Assembly: GCA_937974845.1 (NCBI GenBank)
Contig: CALJVC010000050.1
Coordinates: forward strand, 1-64,000
From: an uncultured Pseudogracilibacillus sp.
GTDB taxonomy: Bacteria; Bacillota; Bacilli; Bacillales; Amphibacillaceae
Direction: 5' to 3'
Length of the DNA stretch: 64,000 nt
A program made the position numbers and the translations under genes. The notes beneath the pieces are model-generated. The model worked only from the letters and a program-made list of their open reading frames with translations, had not been told where the DNA came from and did no database searches. Of this stretch, positions 16,263 to 25,603 are shown in pieces; the stretch's first letter is position 1, and every line of letters begins with the position of its first letter.

Positions 16263-17261
16263 TTGTCTGAGGAGATTTTATCCCAACATGAAATCGACGC
16301 ACTCCTTTCGGCCATTTCATCTGGTGAGATGGATGCAGAGGAACTAAAAAAAGAAGATGAGGAAAAGAAAGTACGGGTCTATGACTTTAAGCGTGCCTTA
16401 CGATTTTCAAAGGATCAAATCCGTAGCCTTTATCGAGTTCATGAAAATTACGCTCGTTTACTAACGACATTTTTTTCAGCTCAGTTGCGGACGTATGTAA
16501 ATATTTCTGTAGCCAGTGTAGACCAAATTCCTTATGAAGAGTTCATTCGTTCAATACCGAATGTGACGATTTTAAACGTTTATAGCGTTGAACCTTTAGA
16601 AGGCAGGATTATTTTAGAAGTGAACCCTAATATCGCCTATTCCATGATGGATCGTCAATTAGGTGGCCAGGGCTATGGAGAGCATTCGGTTTCAAACTTA
16701 ACAGAGATAGAAACGTTACTCATTTCACAGCTTTTTGAGCGTTCTATTCCAAACTTACAGGAAGCTTGGAGCTCAATTATCGATATCGATCCGGTACTAG
16801 AAGAGTTTGAGGTTAATCCACAATTTTTACAGCTAGTATCGCCGAATGAGACGGTCGTTGTTGTCTCGATGAATACGAAGATCGGAGACGTAAGTGGAAT
16901 GATGAATATATGTATTCCCCACATCGTCTTAGAGCCTATTGTACCAAAATTGACAGCACACTATTGGATGCAGACAGGAACGAAGGAAAGGGATCCAGAA
17001 ACATATTCCACCTTATCCAAGCTCGTTCACGATGTAGATGTGTCTGTCGTGGCACTTTTAGGTAAAGCACAAATTACCTTAAAGGATCTCTTATTTTTAA
17101 AGCCAGGGGATGTAATAGGTCTGAATCAACCGATAGACGAACCTTTAGATTTAGAAGTGAATAATGAGCCGAAAATGAAGGTTCAAGTGGGGAGAAAACA
17201 TAAGAAACTTGCTGTGCAAGTTTTGGAAAAAATAAAGGGGGGAACAGCCGATGACGGATGA
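16263..17261 (+). CDS. fliM: Flagellar motor switch protein FliM
   Basis: FliM forms the middle of the C-ring and binds CheY-P. The 332-residue protein begins with the CheY-binding peptide LSQHEIDALLSAIS, then a CheC-like middle domain (YDFKRALRFSKDQIRSLYRVHENYARLL) and a C-terminal SpoA/FliN domain (LLFLKPGDVIGLNQPIDEPLDLEVNN). Length is normal (332 in B. subtilis). Translation starts at TTG 16263 behind GGAGGTGA. The 3' end overlaps fliY by 11 bases. Confidence 0.96.
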   Translation: MSEEILSQHEIDALLSAISSGEMDAEELKKEDEEKKVRVYDFKRALRFSKDQIRSLYRVHENYARLLTTFFSAQLRTYVNISVASVDQIPYEEFIRSIPNVTILNVYSVEPLEGRIILEVNPNIAYSMMDRQLGGQGYGEHSVSNLTEIETLLISQLFERSIPNLQEAWSSIIDIDPVLEEFEVNPQFLQLVSPNETVVVVSMNTKIGDVSGMMNICIPHIVLEPIVPKLTAHYWMQTGTKERDPETYSTLSKLVHDVDVSVVALLGKAQITLKDLLFLKPGDVIGLNQPIDEPLDLEVNNEPKMKVQVGRKHKKLAVQVLEKIKGGTADDG

Positions 17262-18501
17262 TAACATGTTATCACAAGAAGAAATCAATGCACTATTAAA
17301 CGTGGCAAAGGAAGAAGAAAATGACAATGTAGATGAAGAAGCGGAAAAGAAGGAAGAAGAAGCAACGGATGGAGTAGAAGTAATCGACGATGTAGAAGGC
17401 TATTATTTATCAGATTTAGAAAAAGATGCTTTAGGCGAGATTGGTAATATATCTTTAGGGAGTTCTGCTACAACTTTATCGACCATTTTAAATCAAAAAG
17501 TAGAAATTACAACCCCAAGTGTTTCTGTTGTGAAAAAAACCGGGTTAAAAGAGGAGTTCCCTTATGAACACGTTAAATTACAAGTGAACTATATGGATGG
17601 CTTTTCAGGTGAAAACATCTTCCTTATGAAGGCGGAAGACGCAGCAATTATTTCAGATATAATGCTAGGAGGAGATGGGACTAATCCTAGCGAAGTGTTA
17701 ACAGAAATAGAGCTAAGTGCCGTCCAAGAGGCAATGAATCAAATGATGGGTTCCTCTGCGACAAGTATGTCGACGGTCTTTAATAAGAAAGTAGATATAT
17801 CACCTCCTTCGGTCGATTATGAAGATATCGATAAGCTAGAAGAGGTTTCTGAAAAACTTGATATGGAAGATGTCTTCGTAAGAATTATGTTTAATCTAAG
17901 AGTGGGCGAACTGATTGATTCAAATATTATGCAGTTAATCCCATTACCCTTTGCAAAACAGTTAGTTAAAGATTTATTAGAATCATCAGAGTCCGCTGCG
18001 ACAACAGCTTCTGCAATTGCTTCTTTGGAGGAAGAAACGATGAAGGAACAAGTAAAGCCAACAGCGCAAACAGAGGAAAGAGCGCAGCCTGAGTCGGTAT
18101 CGTCGATGACAAAAGACACAATCTCTACACCGCCTCCGTCTGCAGCACCTCAACATTTAGGGCAAGCGGTAGATCCGGAAGCTTCAGTACAAGCAGCGGA
18201 ATTTTCAGAACTAGAACAGATTGATTTACCAGAAAAACCAAAACAAAATCTTGATTTATTACTAGATATCCCGTTACAAGTTACGGTAGAATTAGGACGT
18301 ACTAAGCAAAAATTAGAGGAAATTTTAGAGCTCGACGCCGGCTCTATTGTAGAACTTGATAAACTTGCTGGTGAACCGGTCGATGTACTCGTCAACAGTA
18401 AACTTATTGCAAAAGGTGAAGTAGTTGTAATTGATGAAAACTTTGGAGTAAGAATAACAGATATTATTAGTCAAAAAGAACGATTAACGAATTTAAATTA
18501 A
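17251..18501 (+). CDS. fliY: Flagellar switch protein and CheY-P phosphatase FliY
   Basis: FliY is the Gram-positive fusion of a CheC-like phosphatase to a FliN-type SpoA domain; it is part of the switch and dephosphorylates CheY-P. The 416-residue protein starts with a CheY-binding segment (MLSQEEINALLN), then two phosphatase motifs of the ExxN type (DALGEIGNISLGSSA and VQEAMNQMMGSSA), a Pro/Ala/Ser/Glu-rich linker (about 255-325), and a C-terminal FliN domain (LLLDIPLQVTVELGRTKQKL through GVRITDII). Both ExxN sites look intact. It is a little longer than B. subtilis FliY (378) because of the linker. Confidence 0.95.
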   Translation: MTDDNMLSQEEINALLNVAKEEENDNVDEEAEKKEEEATDGVEVIDDVEGYYLSDLEKDALGEIGNISLGSSATTLSTILNQKVEITTPSVSVVKKTGLKEEFPYEHVKLQVNYMDGFSGENIFLMKAEDAAIISDIMLGGDGTNPSEVLTEIELSAVQEAMNQMMGSSATSMSTVFNKKVDISPPSVDYEDIDKLEEVSEKLDMEDVFVRIMFNLRVGELIDSNIMQLIPLPFAKQLVKDLLESSESAATTASAIASLEEETMKEQVKPTAQTEERAQPESVSSMTKDTISTPPPSAAPQHLGQAVDPEASVQAAEFSELEQIDLPEKPKQNLDLLLDIPLQVTVELGRTKQKLEEILELDAGSIVELDKLAGEPVDVLVNSKLIAKGEVVVIDENFGVRITDIISQKERLTNLN

Positions 18502-18527
18502 GAAAAATTTATTGAGGTGATTAAATA

Positions 18528-18890
18528 ATGTCAAAGACAGTTTTAATCGTTGATGATGCAGCCTTTATGCGCATGATGATCAAGGATATTCTGGAAAAAA
18601 ACGGTTATGAAGTAGTTGGCGAAGCAGAGAACGGAAATATCGCTGTAGAAAAGTATAAGGAGTTGGAGCCGGATTTAGTTACAATGGATATTACGATGCC
18701 TGAAAAGGACGGGATTACGGCCTTAAAAGAAATTAAAGCCTATGATGCCGATGCGACGGTGATTATGTGTTCTGCTATGGGACAACAGGCGATGGTTATC
18801 GATGCCATTCAAGCAGGTGCCAAGGACTTTATCGTAAAACCTTTCCAGGCAGATCGAGTCATTGAGGCGGTATCTAAAGCTTTATCATAA
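18528..18890 (+). CDS. cheY: Chemotaxis response regulator CheY
   Basis: A 120-residue stand-alone receiver protein. All phosphorylation residues are present: the acidic pair in LIVDDAAF (Asp9-Asp10), the phospho-acceptor Asp in VTMDITMPEKDG (about 54), the Ser/Thr in MCSAMG and the Lys in FIVKPF. CheY-P binds FliM and FliY here, and in B. subtilis it promotes counterclockwise rotation and smooth swimming. The RBS GAGGTG precedes ATG 18528. Its place between fliY and fliZ is typical. Confidence 0.97.
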   Translation: MSKTVLIVDDAAFMRMMIKDILEKNGYEVVGEAENGNIAVEKYKELEPDLVTMDITMPEKDGITALKEIKAYDADATVIMCSAMGQQAMVIDAIQAGAKDFIVKPFQADRVIEAVSKALS

Positions 18891-18903
18891 AGTAGGATGG
18901 ACT

Positions 18904-19560
18904 ATGAGAGGAAACGTAAATAAACCTTATATTATTGCTTTTGCCTTTATCTGTATGTTCTTGATACAGATATCTACGGTTTACGCTGAAGAAACGAATG
19001 TTCTCGATTGTCTCGAACAAGGCGAAGATTGTGAGGAAGAAGTTGTTCGTGGCGAGAATGAGGAGGCTGAACAATCTGCTGAAGAAATAGTAGGCAGTCA
19101 GACTTTTAATGCCGGGAGCCTATTTTTTAATATTGTGAAAATGCTCGTGGCCTTGTTTCTTATTTTAGCACTTATTTATCTTATCGTACTCTTCTTACGT
19201 CGACGACATACGTTTTTAGAACAACAGGATGTTATTAAAAATTTAGGCGGAATCAGTTTAGGCCAAAATAAATCCATCCAACTTATTCGGATAGGTTCTA
19301 GAGTATATGTTGTAGGCGTCGGCGATCATGTCGATTTAATGTTCGAAATAACTGACGAAGAGATACTTGAAAAGTTGTTTACAGAAGAGATGGAGACGAA
19401 CGACGCACCTTTTTTAGAGCAGTTTTTTCAAAAAGCTTCAAACTCACAGGAAGCAACGAACAATTTTATGCAACAGCTGAAAAGTGAGTTAAGTAGGTTG
19501 CAAAAAAACCGCCAAGAGCTTATGACAAAATCGACGAAGAAGGATGATGAACATGAATGA
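18904..19560 (+). CDS. fliZ: Flagellar biosynthesis protein FliZ/FliO
   Basis: A 218-residue membrane protein equivalent to B. subtilis FliZ (FliO family), which helps assemble the FliPQR export gate. It has a signal peptide (about 1-29, ending STVYAEE), an acidic extracytoplasmic stretch with two cysteines, one transmembrane helix (FFNIVKMLVALFLILALIYLIVLFL, about 76-100), then the FliO domain (LGGISLGQNKSIQLIRIGSRVYVVGVGDHVDLM) and a polar coiled tail. ATG 18904 follows AGTAGGATGG; upstream in-frame codons lie inside cheY. It overlaps fliP. Confidence 0.9.
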   Translation: MRGNVNKPYIIAFAFICMFLIQISTVYAEETNVLDCLEQGEDCEEEVVRGENEEAEQSAEEIVGSQTFNAGSLFFNIVKMLVALFLILALIYLIVLFLRRRHTFLEQQDVIKNLGGISLGQNKSIQLIRIGSRVYVVGVGDHVDLMFEITDEEILEKLFTEEMETNDAPFLEQFFQKASNSQEATNNFMQQLKSELSRLQKNRQELMTKSTKKDDEHE

Positions 19561-20218
19561 TTTTATCGATATATTTTCAAGTTCAGACCCTTCGTCTATC
19601 TCTACTTCTGTTCGTTTAATTATTTTGCTAACGATTTTGTCTATAGCTCCAGGGATATTAATACTCATGACGAGTTTTACAAGAATTGTCGTTGTTTTAT
19701 CCTTTGTGCGTACGTCGCTTGCTACGCAACAGATGCCTCCGAACCAAGTATTAGTTGGGCTCGCCTTGTTTCTTACGTTTTTTATCATGGCTCCGACCTT
19801 TCAAGAGGTCTATGATGAAGCCTTACAACCGCTATTCGAGGAAGAAATTACATTAAATGAAGCCTACGATGCAGCGAGTGTACCTATTAAGGAATTTATG
19901 GCAAAGCATACGAGGCAGAAGGATCTTGCCTTATTTTTAGATTATGCCGATAAGGAAAGGCCGGAAACCGTTCAAGATATTCCTTTATCGGCTTTAATTC
20001 CAGCCTTCGCCATTAGTGAGTTAAAGACGGCCTTTCAAATGGGCTTTATGATTTTTATTCCGTTCCTAATTATCGACATGGCAGTAGCGAGCATACTAAT
20101 GTCGATGGGGATGATGATGTTACCGCCGGTAATGATTTCCTTGCCCTTTAAAATTTTGCTTTTCGTGCTCGTCGATGGATGGTATTTAATTATTCATTCT
20201 CTACTGCAAGGATATTGA
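19553..20218 (+). CDS. fliP: Flagellar type III export gate protein FliP
   Basis: FliP forms the core of the FliPQR export channel. The 221-residue protein begins MNDFIDIFSSSDP, as in B. subtilis (MNEFINIFSSSDP), with four hydrophobic helices and the family signatures TSFTRIVVVLSFVRTSLATQQMPPNQVLVGLALFLTFFIM, FMAKHTRQKDLALFLDY and the C-terminal MSMGMMMLPPVMISLPFKILLFVLVDGW. ATG 19553 is chosen from that homology; ATG codons at 19544 and 19547 are too near the AAGGATG ribosome site. It overlaps the end of fliZ by 8 bases. Confidence 0.96.
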   Translation: MNDFIDIFSSSDPSSISTSVRLIILLTILSIAPGILILMTSFTRIVVVLSFVRTSLATQQMPPNQVLVGLALFLTFFIMAPTFQEVYDEALQPLFEEEITLNEAYDAASVPIKEFMAKHTRQKDLALFLDYADKERPETVQDIPLSALIPAFAISELKTAFQMGFMIFIPFLIIDMAVASILMSMGMMMLPPVMISLPFKILLFVLVDGWYLIIHSLLQGY

Positions 20219-20248
20219 TGAACTGTAATAGAAAAAGGTGTGACGACG

Positions 20249-20518
20249 ATGAGTCAAGAATTTGTATTATCATTAGCTGAACAAGGAATCATGACAATAT
20301 TACTCGTTGCTGGACCGGTACTAATCCTAGCTTTAGCTGTCGGTTTATTAGTGAGTATTTTCCAAGCAACGACCCAAATCCAGGAACAAACTTTAGCTTT
20401 TATTCCGAAGATTATAGCTGTCTTGTTAGGTATAGTGTTTTTTGGCTCTTGGATGTTAACTCATCTCGTCGAATTCACCACATCACTTTATGAAAATTTA
20501 AGTCAGTTTGTAGGATAG
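20249..20518 (+). CDS. fliQ: Flagellar type III export gate protein FliQ
   Basis: An 89-residue protein with two transmembrane helices (about 15-40 and 50-75) separated by the conserved loop FQATTQIQEQTLAFIPKI. It is the same length as B. subtilis FliQ. It joins FliP and FliR in the export gate. ATG 20249 is preferred over GTG 20240, which falls within the ribosome site AAAAAGGTG. Confidence 0.95.
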   Translation: MSQEFVLSLAEQGIMTILLVAGPVLILALAVGLLVSIFQATTQIQEQTLAFIPKIIAVLLGIVFFGSWMLTHLVEFTTSLYENLSQFVG

Positions 20519-20521
20519 AAA

Positions 20522-21298
20522 ATGATTGAACTAATCGATTTAACACTTTTACCGACCTTTTTGTTGATGTTCGCTCGTTTGTTAGCCTTTATAATGACTT
20601 TACCGGTCTTTTCCTATCGAACGATCCCGACACCTTATCGGCTTGGCCTTGCTTTTTTCTTAAGCTTGTTAGCTATCAGCCATATCGAGACAGATCTTTC
20701 AAGTATAGATACCCATTTTCTTCTTTTACTGATTAAAGAAGTACTAGTCGGTTTAATGATTGGCTTTATTAGTTATCTCGTATTATCTGTCGTACAGATT
20801 GCTGGAGGTTTTATCGACTTCCAGATGGGATTTGCTATTGCCAACGTTATTGACCCACAAACCGGAGCCCAAAGCCCGTTAATCGGTCAATACTTTTATA
20901 TGATTGCTATTTTGTTTTTACTAGCTGTCGATGGGCATCATATCCTGATTAATGGTATGATCCATAGCTTTCAGGTCATTCCTCTGGAATCTTTTTTTAA
21001 GATTGAGGGGAATTTTGCAGAGTTTATCCTCGTGACCTTTAATCGCTTATTTATCATTGCTTTTCAAATGGCCTTGCCTTTGGTTGGGAGCCTCTTTTTA
21101 GTTGATGTGGCTTTAGGTATTATTGCACGTACTGTACCACAACTTAACGTTTTTGTCGTTGGGTTGCCTTTGAAGATAACCGTTAGTTTTACAGTACTTT
21201 TCTTTTTCATGGCCATGTATATCGGCTTAACGAAGTTGTTATTTCAAAGTTTGTTTAACATTATGAACGAATTGATGCTCATTCTCGGAGGTGGTTAA
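20522..21298 (+). CDS. fliR: Flagellar type III export gate protein FliR
   Basis: A 258-residue integral membrane protein with about six hydrophobic segments. Family blocks include LLMFARLLAFIMTLPVFSYRTIPTPYRLGLAFFLSLL, the QIAGGFIDFQMGFAIANVIDP signature and ARTVPQLNVFVVGLPLKI. FliR closes the FliPQR channel and contacts FlhB. It begins 3 bases after fliQ, and its last codons hold the GGAGGTGG ribosome site for flhB. Confidence 0.95.
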   Translation: MIELIDLTLLPTFLLMFARLLAFIMTLPVFSYRTIPTPYRLGLAFFLSLLAISHIETDLSSIDTHFLLLLIKEVLVGLMIGFISYLVLSVVQIAGGFIDFQMGFAIANVIDPQTGAQSPLIGQYFYMIAILFLLAVDGHHILINGMIHSFQVIPLESFFKIEGNFAEFILVTFNRLFIIAFQMALPLVGSLFLVDVALGIIARTVPQLNVFVVGLPLKITVSFTVLFFFMAMYIGLTKLLFQSLFNIMNELMLILGGG

Positions 21299-21300
21299 GC

Positions 21301-22389
21301 TTGAAGACCTTACGTTTAGATTTGCAATTTTTCGCAGGAGAAAAAACAGAGAAAGCTACACCGAAAAAACGAGAAGATGAGCGAAAAAAAGGTAGGGTAG
21401 CAAAGAGTCAAGATGTCAACACAGCCTTGATCTTACTTTTTTCTTTCATCGTCTTGGCTGCCTTCGGTTCTTTTATGGCTAACCATATGAAGAGCATATA
21501 TACAGAAGTGTTTACTAATTTTATCCACTGGGAAGTAACCTTAGAATCGGTACGATTAATCTTTTTAGAGTTACTTTCCACTTTCTTTTATATTATAGGA
21601 CCTATAATGGTCGTTTCTTTTATTATTTCGATTGCAGCTAACTTGCTACAGATAGGATTTCTCTTTACGACAGAACCATTAAAATTCGACCTAAAGAAAA
21701 TCGATCCTATCAAGGGAGCAAAGCGAATTTTCTCTGTACGGGCCCTCGTTGAGTTACTGAAGTCCTTTTTAAAAATCTCTTTTATAGGAGCTATTACTTT
21801 CTTTGTAATTTGGTTCTATAAAGATGATATTTTAATGTTAGGCTTTAAAAAGCCAGAGTCAGCCGTGAGTTTTTTCGGTCAAGTAACAATTGTGATGGGG
21901 ATTGCTGCAACGATAGCACTGATAATTTTAGCAGTGCTTGACTATTTGTACCAACGTTATGATTATGAAAAAAATATTCGTATGTCTAAACAGGACATCA
22001 AGGACGAATATAAAAATATCGAAGGTGATCCATTAATTAAATCTAAAATCCGCGAACAACAGCGACAAATTGCGATGCGTCGAATGATGGAAGAGATTCC
22101 TGATGCGGATGTAGTTATCACTAACCCAACCCATTTCGCTGTGGCAATTAAATATGACGAGTCCATAGCAGACGCACCGGTTGTCGTTGCCAAGGGGAAG
22201 GATGCGATCGCTTTGAAAATAATTGAAGAAGCGAAGAAGCATGATGTCATGACGGTTGAGAACAAACCCTTGGCCCGAGCCTTATATCGAGAAGTTGAAA
22301 TCGATGAACCGATTCCAGAAGAGTTTTTCCAGGCTGTCGCTGAAGTTTTAGCCTATGTCTATGCTTTAGAAAAGCGGACTGTGGTATAA
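21301..22389 (+). CDS. flhB: Flagellar export substrate-switch protein FlhB
   Basis: FlhB controls the change from rod/hook to filament export. The 362-residue protein has the N-terminal KTEKATPKKREDERKKGRVAKSQD signature, four transmembrane helices (about 30-210) and a cytoplasmic domain with the self-cleaving NPTH motif (near residue 274; ITNPTHFAVAIKYD), followed by AKGKDAIALKIIEEAKKHDV and the end PLARALYREVEIDEPIPEEFFQAVAEVLAYVY. The cleavage motif is intact. Translation starts at TTG 21301 behind GGAGGTGG. Confidence 0.96.
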   Translation: MKTLRLDLQFFAGEKTEKATPKKREDERKKGRVAKSQDVNTALILLFSFIVLAAFGSFMANHMKSIYTEVFTNFIHWEVTLESVRLIFLELLSTFFYIIGPIMVVSFIISIAANLLQIGFLFTTEPLKFDLKKIDPIKGAKRIFSVRALVELLKSFLKISFIGAITFFVIWFYKDDILMLGFKKPESAVSFFGQVTIVMGIAATIALIILAVLDYLYQRYDYEKNIRMSKQDIKDEYKNIEGDPLIKSKIREQQRQIAMRRMMEEIPDADVVITNPTHFAVAIKYDESIADAPVVVAKGKDAIALKIIEEAKKHDVMTVENKPLARALYREVEIDEPIPEEFFQAVAEVLAYVYALEKRTVV

Positions 22390-22433
22390 AGAAGGTATTT
22401 TCGAAATAAAGGTTTTAAGTTAGGGGAAGAATA

Positions 22434-24464
22434 ATGAAGCTTCGTGATTTATCTGTATTATTAGGTGTCATACTCATTATCATCATGTTAATCATCCCAT
22501 TGCCTGGATGGTTATTAAGTATACTTATTTTAGTAAACATATCGTTAGCTTTGCTCGTTATTTTGGTTTCCATGAATACGCAGGAGCCTTTACAATTTTC
22601 GATTTTCCCTTCTTTACTGCTTTTATTAACGTTATTTCGCTTAGGACTGAATGTTTCAACGACAAGATCCATTCTTTCAAAGGCTGATGCGGGTGGGGTC
22701 GTAGATACTTTCGGCTCCTTCGTAATTGGTAATAATCCTTTAGTAGGATTTGTCGTTTTTATCATTTTAGTCATTATTCAATTTATTGTTATAACTAAAG
22801 GTGCGGAACGAGTGGCGGAAGTTTCTGCCCGCTTTACCCTCGATGCAATGCCGGGTAAGCAAATGAGTATCGATGCTGATTTAAATGCCGGTTTAATATC
22901 TGAACAAGAAGCCAGGGAAAGAAGGAAGAAGGTTGAAGCAGAGGCAGATTTCCACGGTTCTATGGACGGGGCGTCAAAGTTTGTAAAAGGAGACGCTATT
23001 GCGGGTATCGTTATCGTGATTATTAATATCGTTTTTGGTCTCATTATCGGTATGGTACAAATGGATATGACGTTTAACGAAGCTATCAATACCTTTATGC
23101 GTCTAACCGTTGGAGATGGTTTAGTTAGCCAGATTCCTGCCTTACTCATAGCGACGGCAACGGGAATTGTTGTCACTCGTGTATCTACGGAAGGAAACCT
23201 TGGTTCGGATGTAACGGATCAACTTTTACAATATCCAAAGCTATTATTTGTTGCTGCTGGGACTATCTTTTTACTCGGATTTACACCGATAAACTTTCTT
23301 TTAACAACATCTATTGCAGCCTTTTTAGCACTAAGTGGCTGGCTTCTGACTCGTCAAGTTGAAGAAGAGCCGGTTGCAGAAGAGGAGATTGATGAGGAAG
23401 AAAGTGAAAAAATGAAGGATTCTGAAAGTGTCATTAATTTACTAAGTGTAGATCCGATTGAGTTTGAGTTTGGCTATGCCTTGATTCCTTTAGTTGATGC
23501 AAGCCAAGGAGGAGATTTGCTCGACCGTATTGTAATGATTCGTCGTCAGCTAGCGATTGAATTGGGTGTCGTTATTCCCGTCGTTCGTATCCGAGATAAT
23601 ATTCAATTAGAACCGAACGAATATCGTCTAAAAGTAAAAGGGAATGAAGTTGCTAGGGGTGAATTGTTACTCGACCATTTTTTAGCCATGACTCCAGATA
23701 TCGACGACGATTCCATTGAAGGTATTGAAACAAGGGAACCAGCTTTTGGACTTCCAGCAAAATGGATTAGTGAAGAAGTGAAAGATGAAGCCGAGATGTT
23801 TGGCTACACTGTTGTTGATCCGCCTTCGGTTGTGTCGACGCATTTAACCGAAGTTTTAAAGCGTCAGGCATATCAACTTCTAGGAAGACAGGAAACAAAG
23901 GAATTAATCGACCATTTAAAAGAAGACTATCCAATTTTAGTTGAGGAAGTGACACCTGATCCATTGTCAATCGGGGATGTACAGAAAGTCTTGGCGAAGC
24001 TTTTAAAAGAAAATGTATCAATTCGAAACTTACCTGTTATTTTCGAAACTTTAGCGGACTATGGAAAGATGACGACTGATACAGATTTATTAGCTGAGTA
24101 TGTTCGCCAATCTTTATCAGCCCAATTAACCAAACAGTATGTGTCTTCGAACGATTCAATTAACGTCGTCACCATATCACAACAAGTAGAAGAGCTCATC
24201 ATGAATCACATTCAACAGACCGAGCACGGGAACTATTTAGCTTTAGATCCGGAGATTCAGCAAAGGATCGTCACGACGATTCACGAGCAAATAAATGAAG
24301 CAGCTTTACAATACGAAAATGTTATTCTCTTATGTTCACCGGCGATTCGGATGTACGTGAAACAATTAATTGATCGTAGTCTACCCGATGTCGCTGTCCT
24401 ATCTTATAACGAGCTAGAACCTAATGTACAAATTCAGAGCGTTGGGGTGGTGGATGTCGCATGA
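22434..24464 (+). CDS. flhA: Flagellar type III export protein FlhA
   Basis: FlhA is the large export-gate protein with a nonameric cytoplasmic ring that docks chaperone-substrate complexes. The 676-residue protein has about eight transmembrane helices in its first half, the FHIPEP-family signature region (RFTLDAMPGKQMSIDADLNAG), and a cytoplasmic domain from about residue 330, ending VLSYNELEPNVQIQSVGVVDV. Length is as in B. subtilis (677). It follows flhB by 44 bases with ribosome site AGGGGAAG and overlaps flhF by four bases (ATGA). Confidence 0.97.
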   Translation: MKLRDLSVLLGVILIIIMLIIPLPGWLLSILILVNISLALLVILVSMNTQEPLQFSIFPSLLLLLTLFRLGLNVSTTRSILSKADAGGVVDTFGSFVIGNNPLVGFVVFIILVIIQFIVITKGAERVAEVSARFTLDAMPGKQMSIDADLNAGLISEQEARERRKKVEAEADFHGSMDGASKFVKGDAIAGIVIVIINIVFGLIIGMVQMDMTFNEAINTFMRLTVGDGLVSQIPALLIATATGIVVTRVSTEGNLGSDVTDQLLQYPKLLFVAAGTIFLLGFTPINFLLTTSIAAFLALSGWLLTRQVEEEPVAEEEIDEEESEKMKDSESVINLLSVDPIEFEFGYALIPLVDASQGGDLLDRIVMIRRQLAIELGVVIPVVRIRDNIQLEPNEYRLKVKGNEVARGELLLDHFLAMTPDIDDDSIEGIETREPAFGLPAKWISEEVKDEAEMFGYTVVDPPSVVSTHLTEVLKRQAYQLLGRQETKELIDHLKEDYPILVEEVTPDPLSIGDVQKVLAKLLKENVSIRNLPVIFETLADYGKMTTDTDLLAEYVRQSLSAQLTKQYVSSNDSINVVTISQQVEELIMNHIQQTEHGNYLALDPEIQQRIVTTIHEQINEAALQYENVILLCSPAIRMYVKQLIDRSLPDVAVLSYNELEPNVQIQSVGVVDVA

Positions 24465-25603
24465 AAATAAAAAAGTTTGTGGCGAAATCGATGCCAGAAG
24501 CGATGAAGAAAATTAAGGAAGAGTTAGGAAATGATGCGATAATCTTAAATAGTAAAGAAGTACAAGCACCAGGACTCTTCGGTCTGTTTCGCCGTAAACA
24601 GATCGAAGTTACGGCCATGCTAGATGAGACTATTTCAAAACGTCCAAAGGAGAAAGAGCGTTTTTCCATGCCTGCTCCTAGACCAAGTCGAATTCCACAA
24701 ATGCCGGTAGAAAAGCCGGCTTCTTCCGCTAAGGAATCTGAGATTTTAGAAGAAATTAAATATTTACAGTCTATTTTAGCGAAACAAACGGTAACTTCTG
24801 ACATAGATTTTCCACCCCTATTACAGCATATGTATGAGTACTTGCTTGAACAGGAAGTAGATAGATCCCTTGCCACGAGAATTGTTGAAAATATTGCAGA
24901 GGAAATAGATAAACAAGATGTCGATCGATTTACATTAAAAAATTTATTGTACAATGAACTTCAAGCTCAATTAGCCGATGTGCCTTTTCATTCAATACGT
25001 AAAGATGCGAAAGTATTGCAGTTTGTTGGTCCAACTGGGGTAGGGAAAACGACGACGATAGCGAAGGTTGCCGCTAAATTGATGTTGCAAACTGAGCAAT
25101 CGGTTGCTTTTATTACTGCAGATACGTATCGAATTGCAGCTATAGAACAATTAAAAACCTACGCGACTATTTTAAACGTACCTTTAGAAGTTGTCTATTC
25201 CCAGGAGGATTATGAGAAGGCTTTGCGGAAGTTTGCTAACTACGATGTGATTTTTGTTGATACAGCAGGTAGAAATTATCGGGAAGACAAGTATATAAAG
25301 GAATTAGAAGCTTTTATTACGACACCGAAAGAGGTAACCGAAACCTTTCTAGTTCTTGCCCTAACGGCAAAAAGTTCAGACTTGCACGATATATATGAAC
25401 AATTTAAACCATTAAATATTCACCGGCTCATCTTTACTAAAGTAGATGAAACGGAATCTTACGGTAGTCTTTTAAACCTTCCGCTCACTGAAAAAGTCGA
25501 TATCGCATACCTTACGAATGGTCAAAATGTTCCTGATGATTTATTAGAAGCAAATAAAAAGATTATTACAGACTTATTGATAAGTAGGTATGGAAATGAC
25601 TGA
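24461..25603 (+). CDS. flhF: SRP-family GTPase FlhF
   Basis: FlhF is the signal-recognition-particle-type GTPase that fixes flagellum position and number with FlhG. The 380-residue protein has a basic/variable B domain (about 60-120), an N domain and the G domain with [15 protein letters not shown] (about residue 189), ADTYRIAAIEQLKTYA, DTAGRNYRED and TKVDET. Length is near the B. subtilis protein (366). The gene overlaps flhA upstream and flhG downstream. Confidence 0.96.
   Translation: MKIKKFVAKSMPEAMKKIKEELGNDAIILNSKEVQAPGLFGLFRRKQIEVTAMLDETISKRPKEKERFSMPAPRPSRIPQMPVEKPASSAKESEILEEIKYLQSILAKQTVTSDIDFPPLLQHMYEYLLEQEVDRSLATRIVENIAEEIDKQDVDRFTLKNLLYNELQAQLADVPFHSIRKDAKVLQFVGPTGVGKTTTIAKVAAKLMLQTEQSVAFITADTYRIAAIEQLKTYATILNVPLEVVYSQEDYEKALRKFANYDVIFVDTAGRNYREDKYIKELEAFITTPKEVTETFLVLALTAKSSDLHDIYEQFKPLNIHRLIFTKVDETESYGSLLNLPLTEKVDIAYLTNGQNVPDDLLEANKKIITDLLISRYGND

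Noticed and set aside
21301..22389. Possible frameshift or fusion at fliR/flhB (a fusion known in some clostridia)
   Set aside because: The two frames are separate, each complete, with a strong ribosome site and TTG start for flhB.
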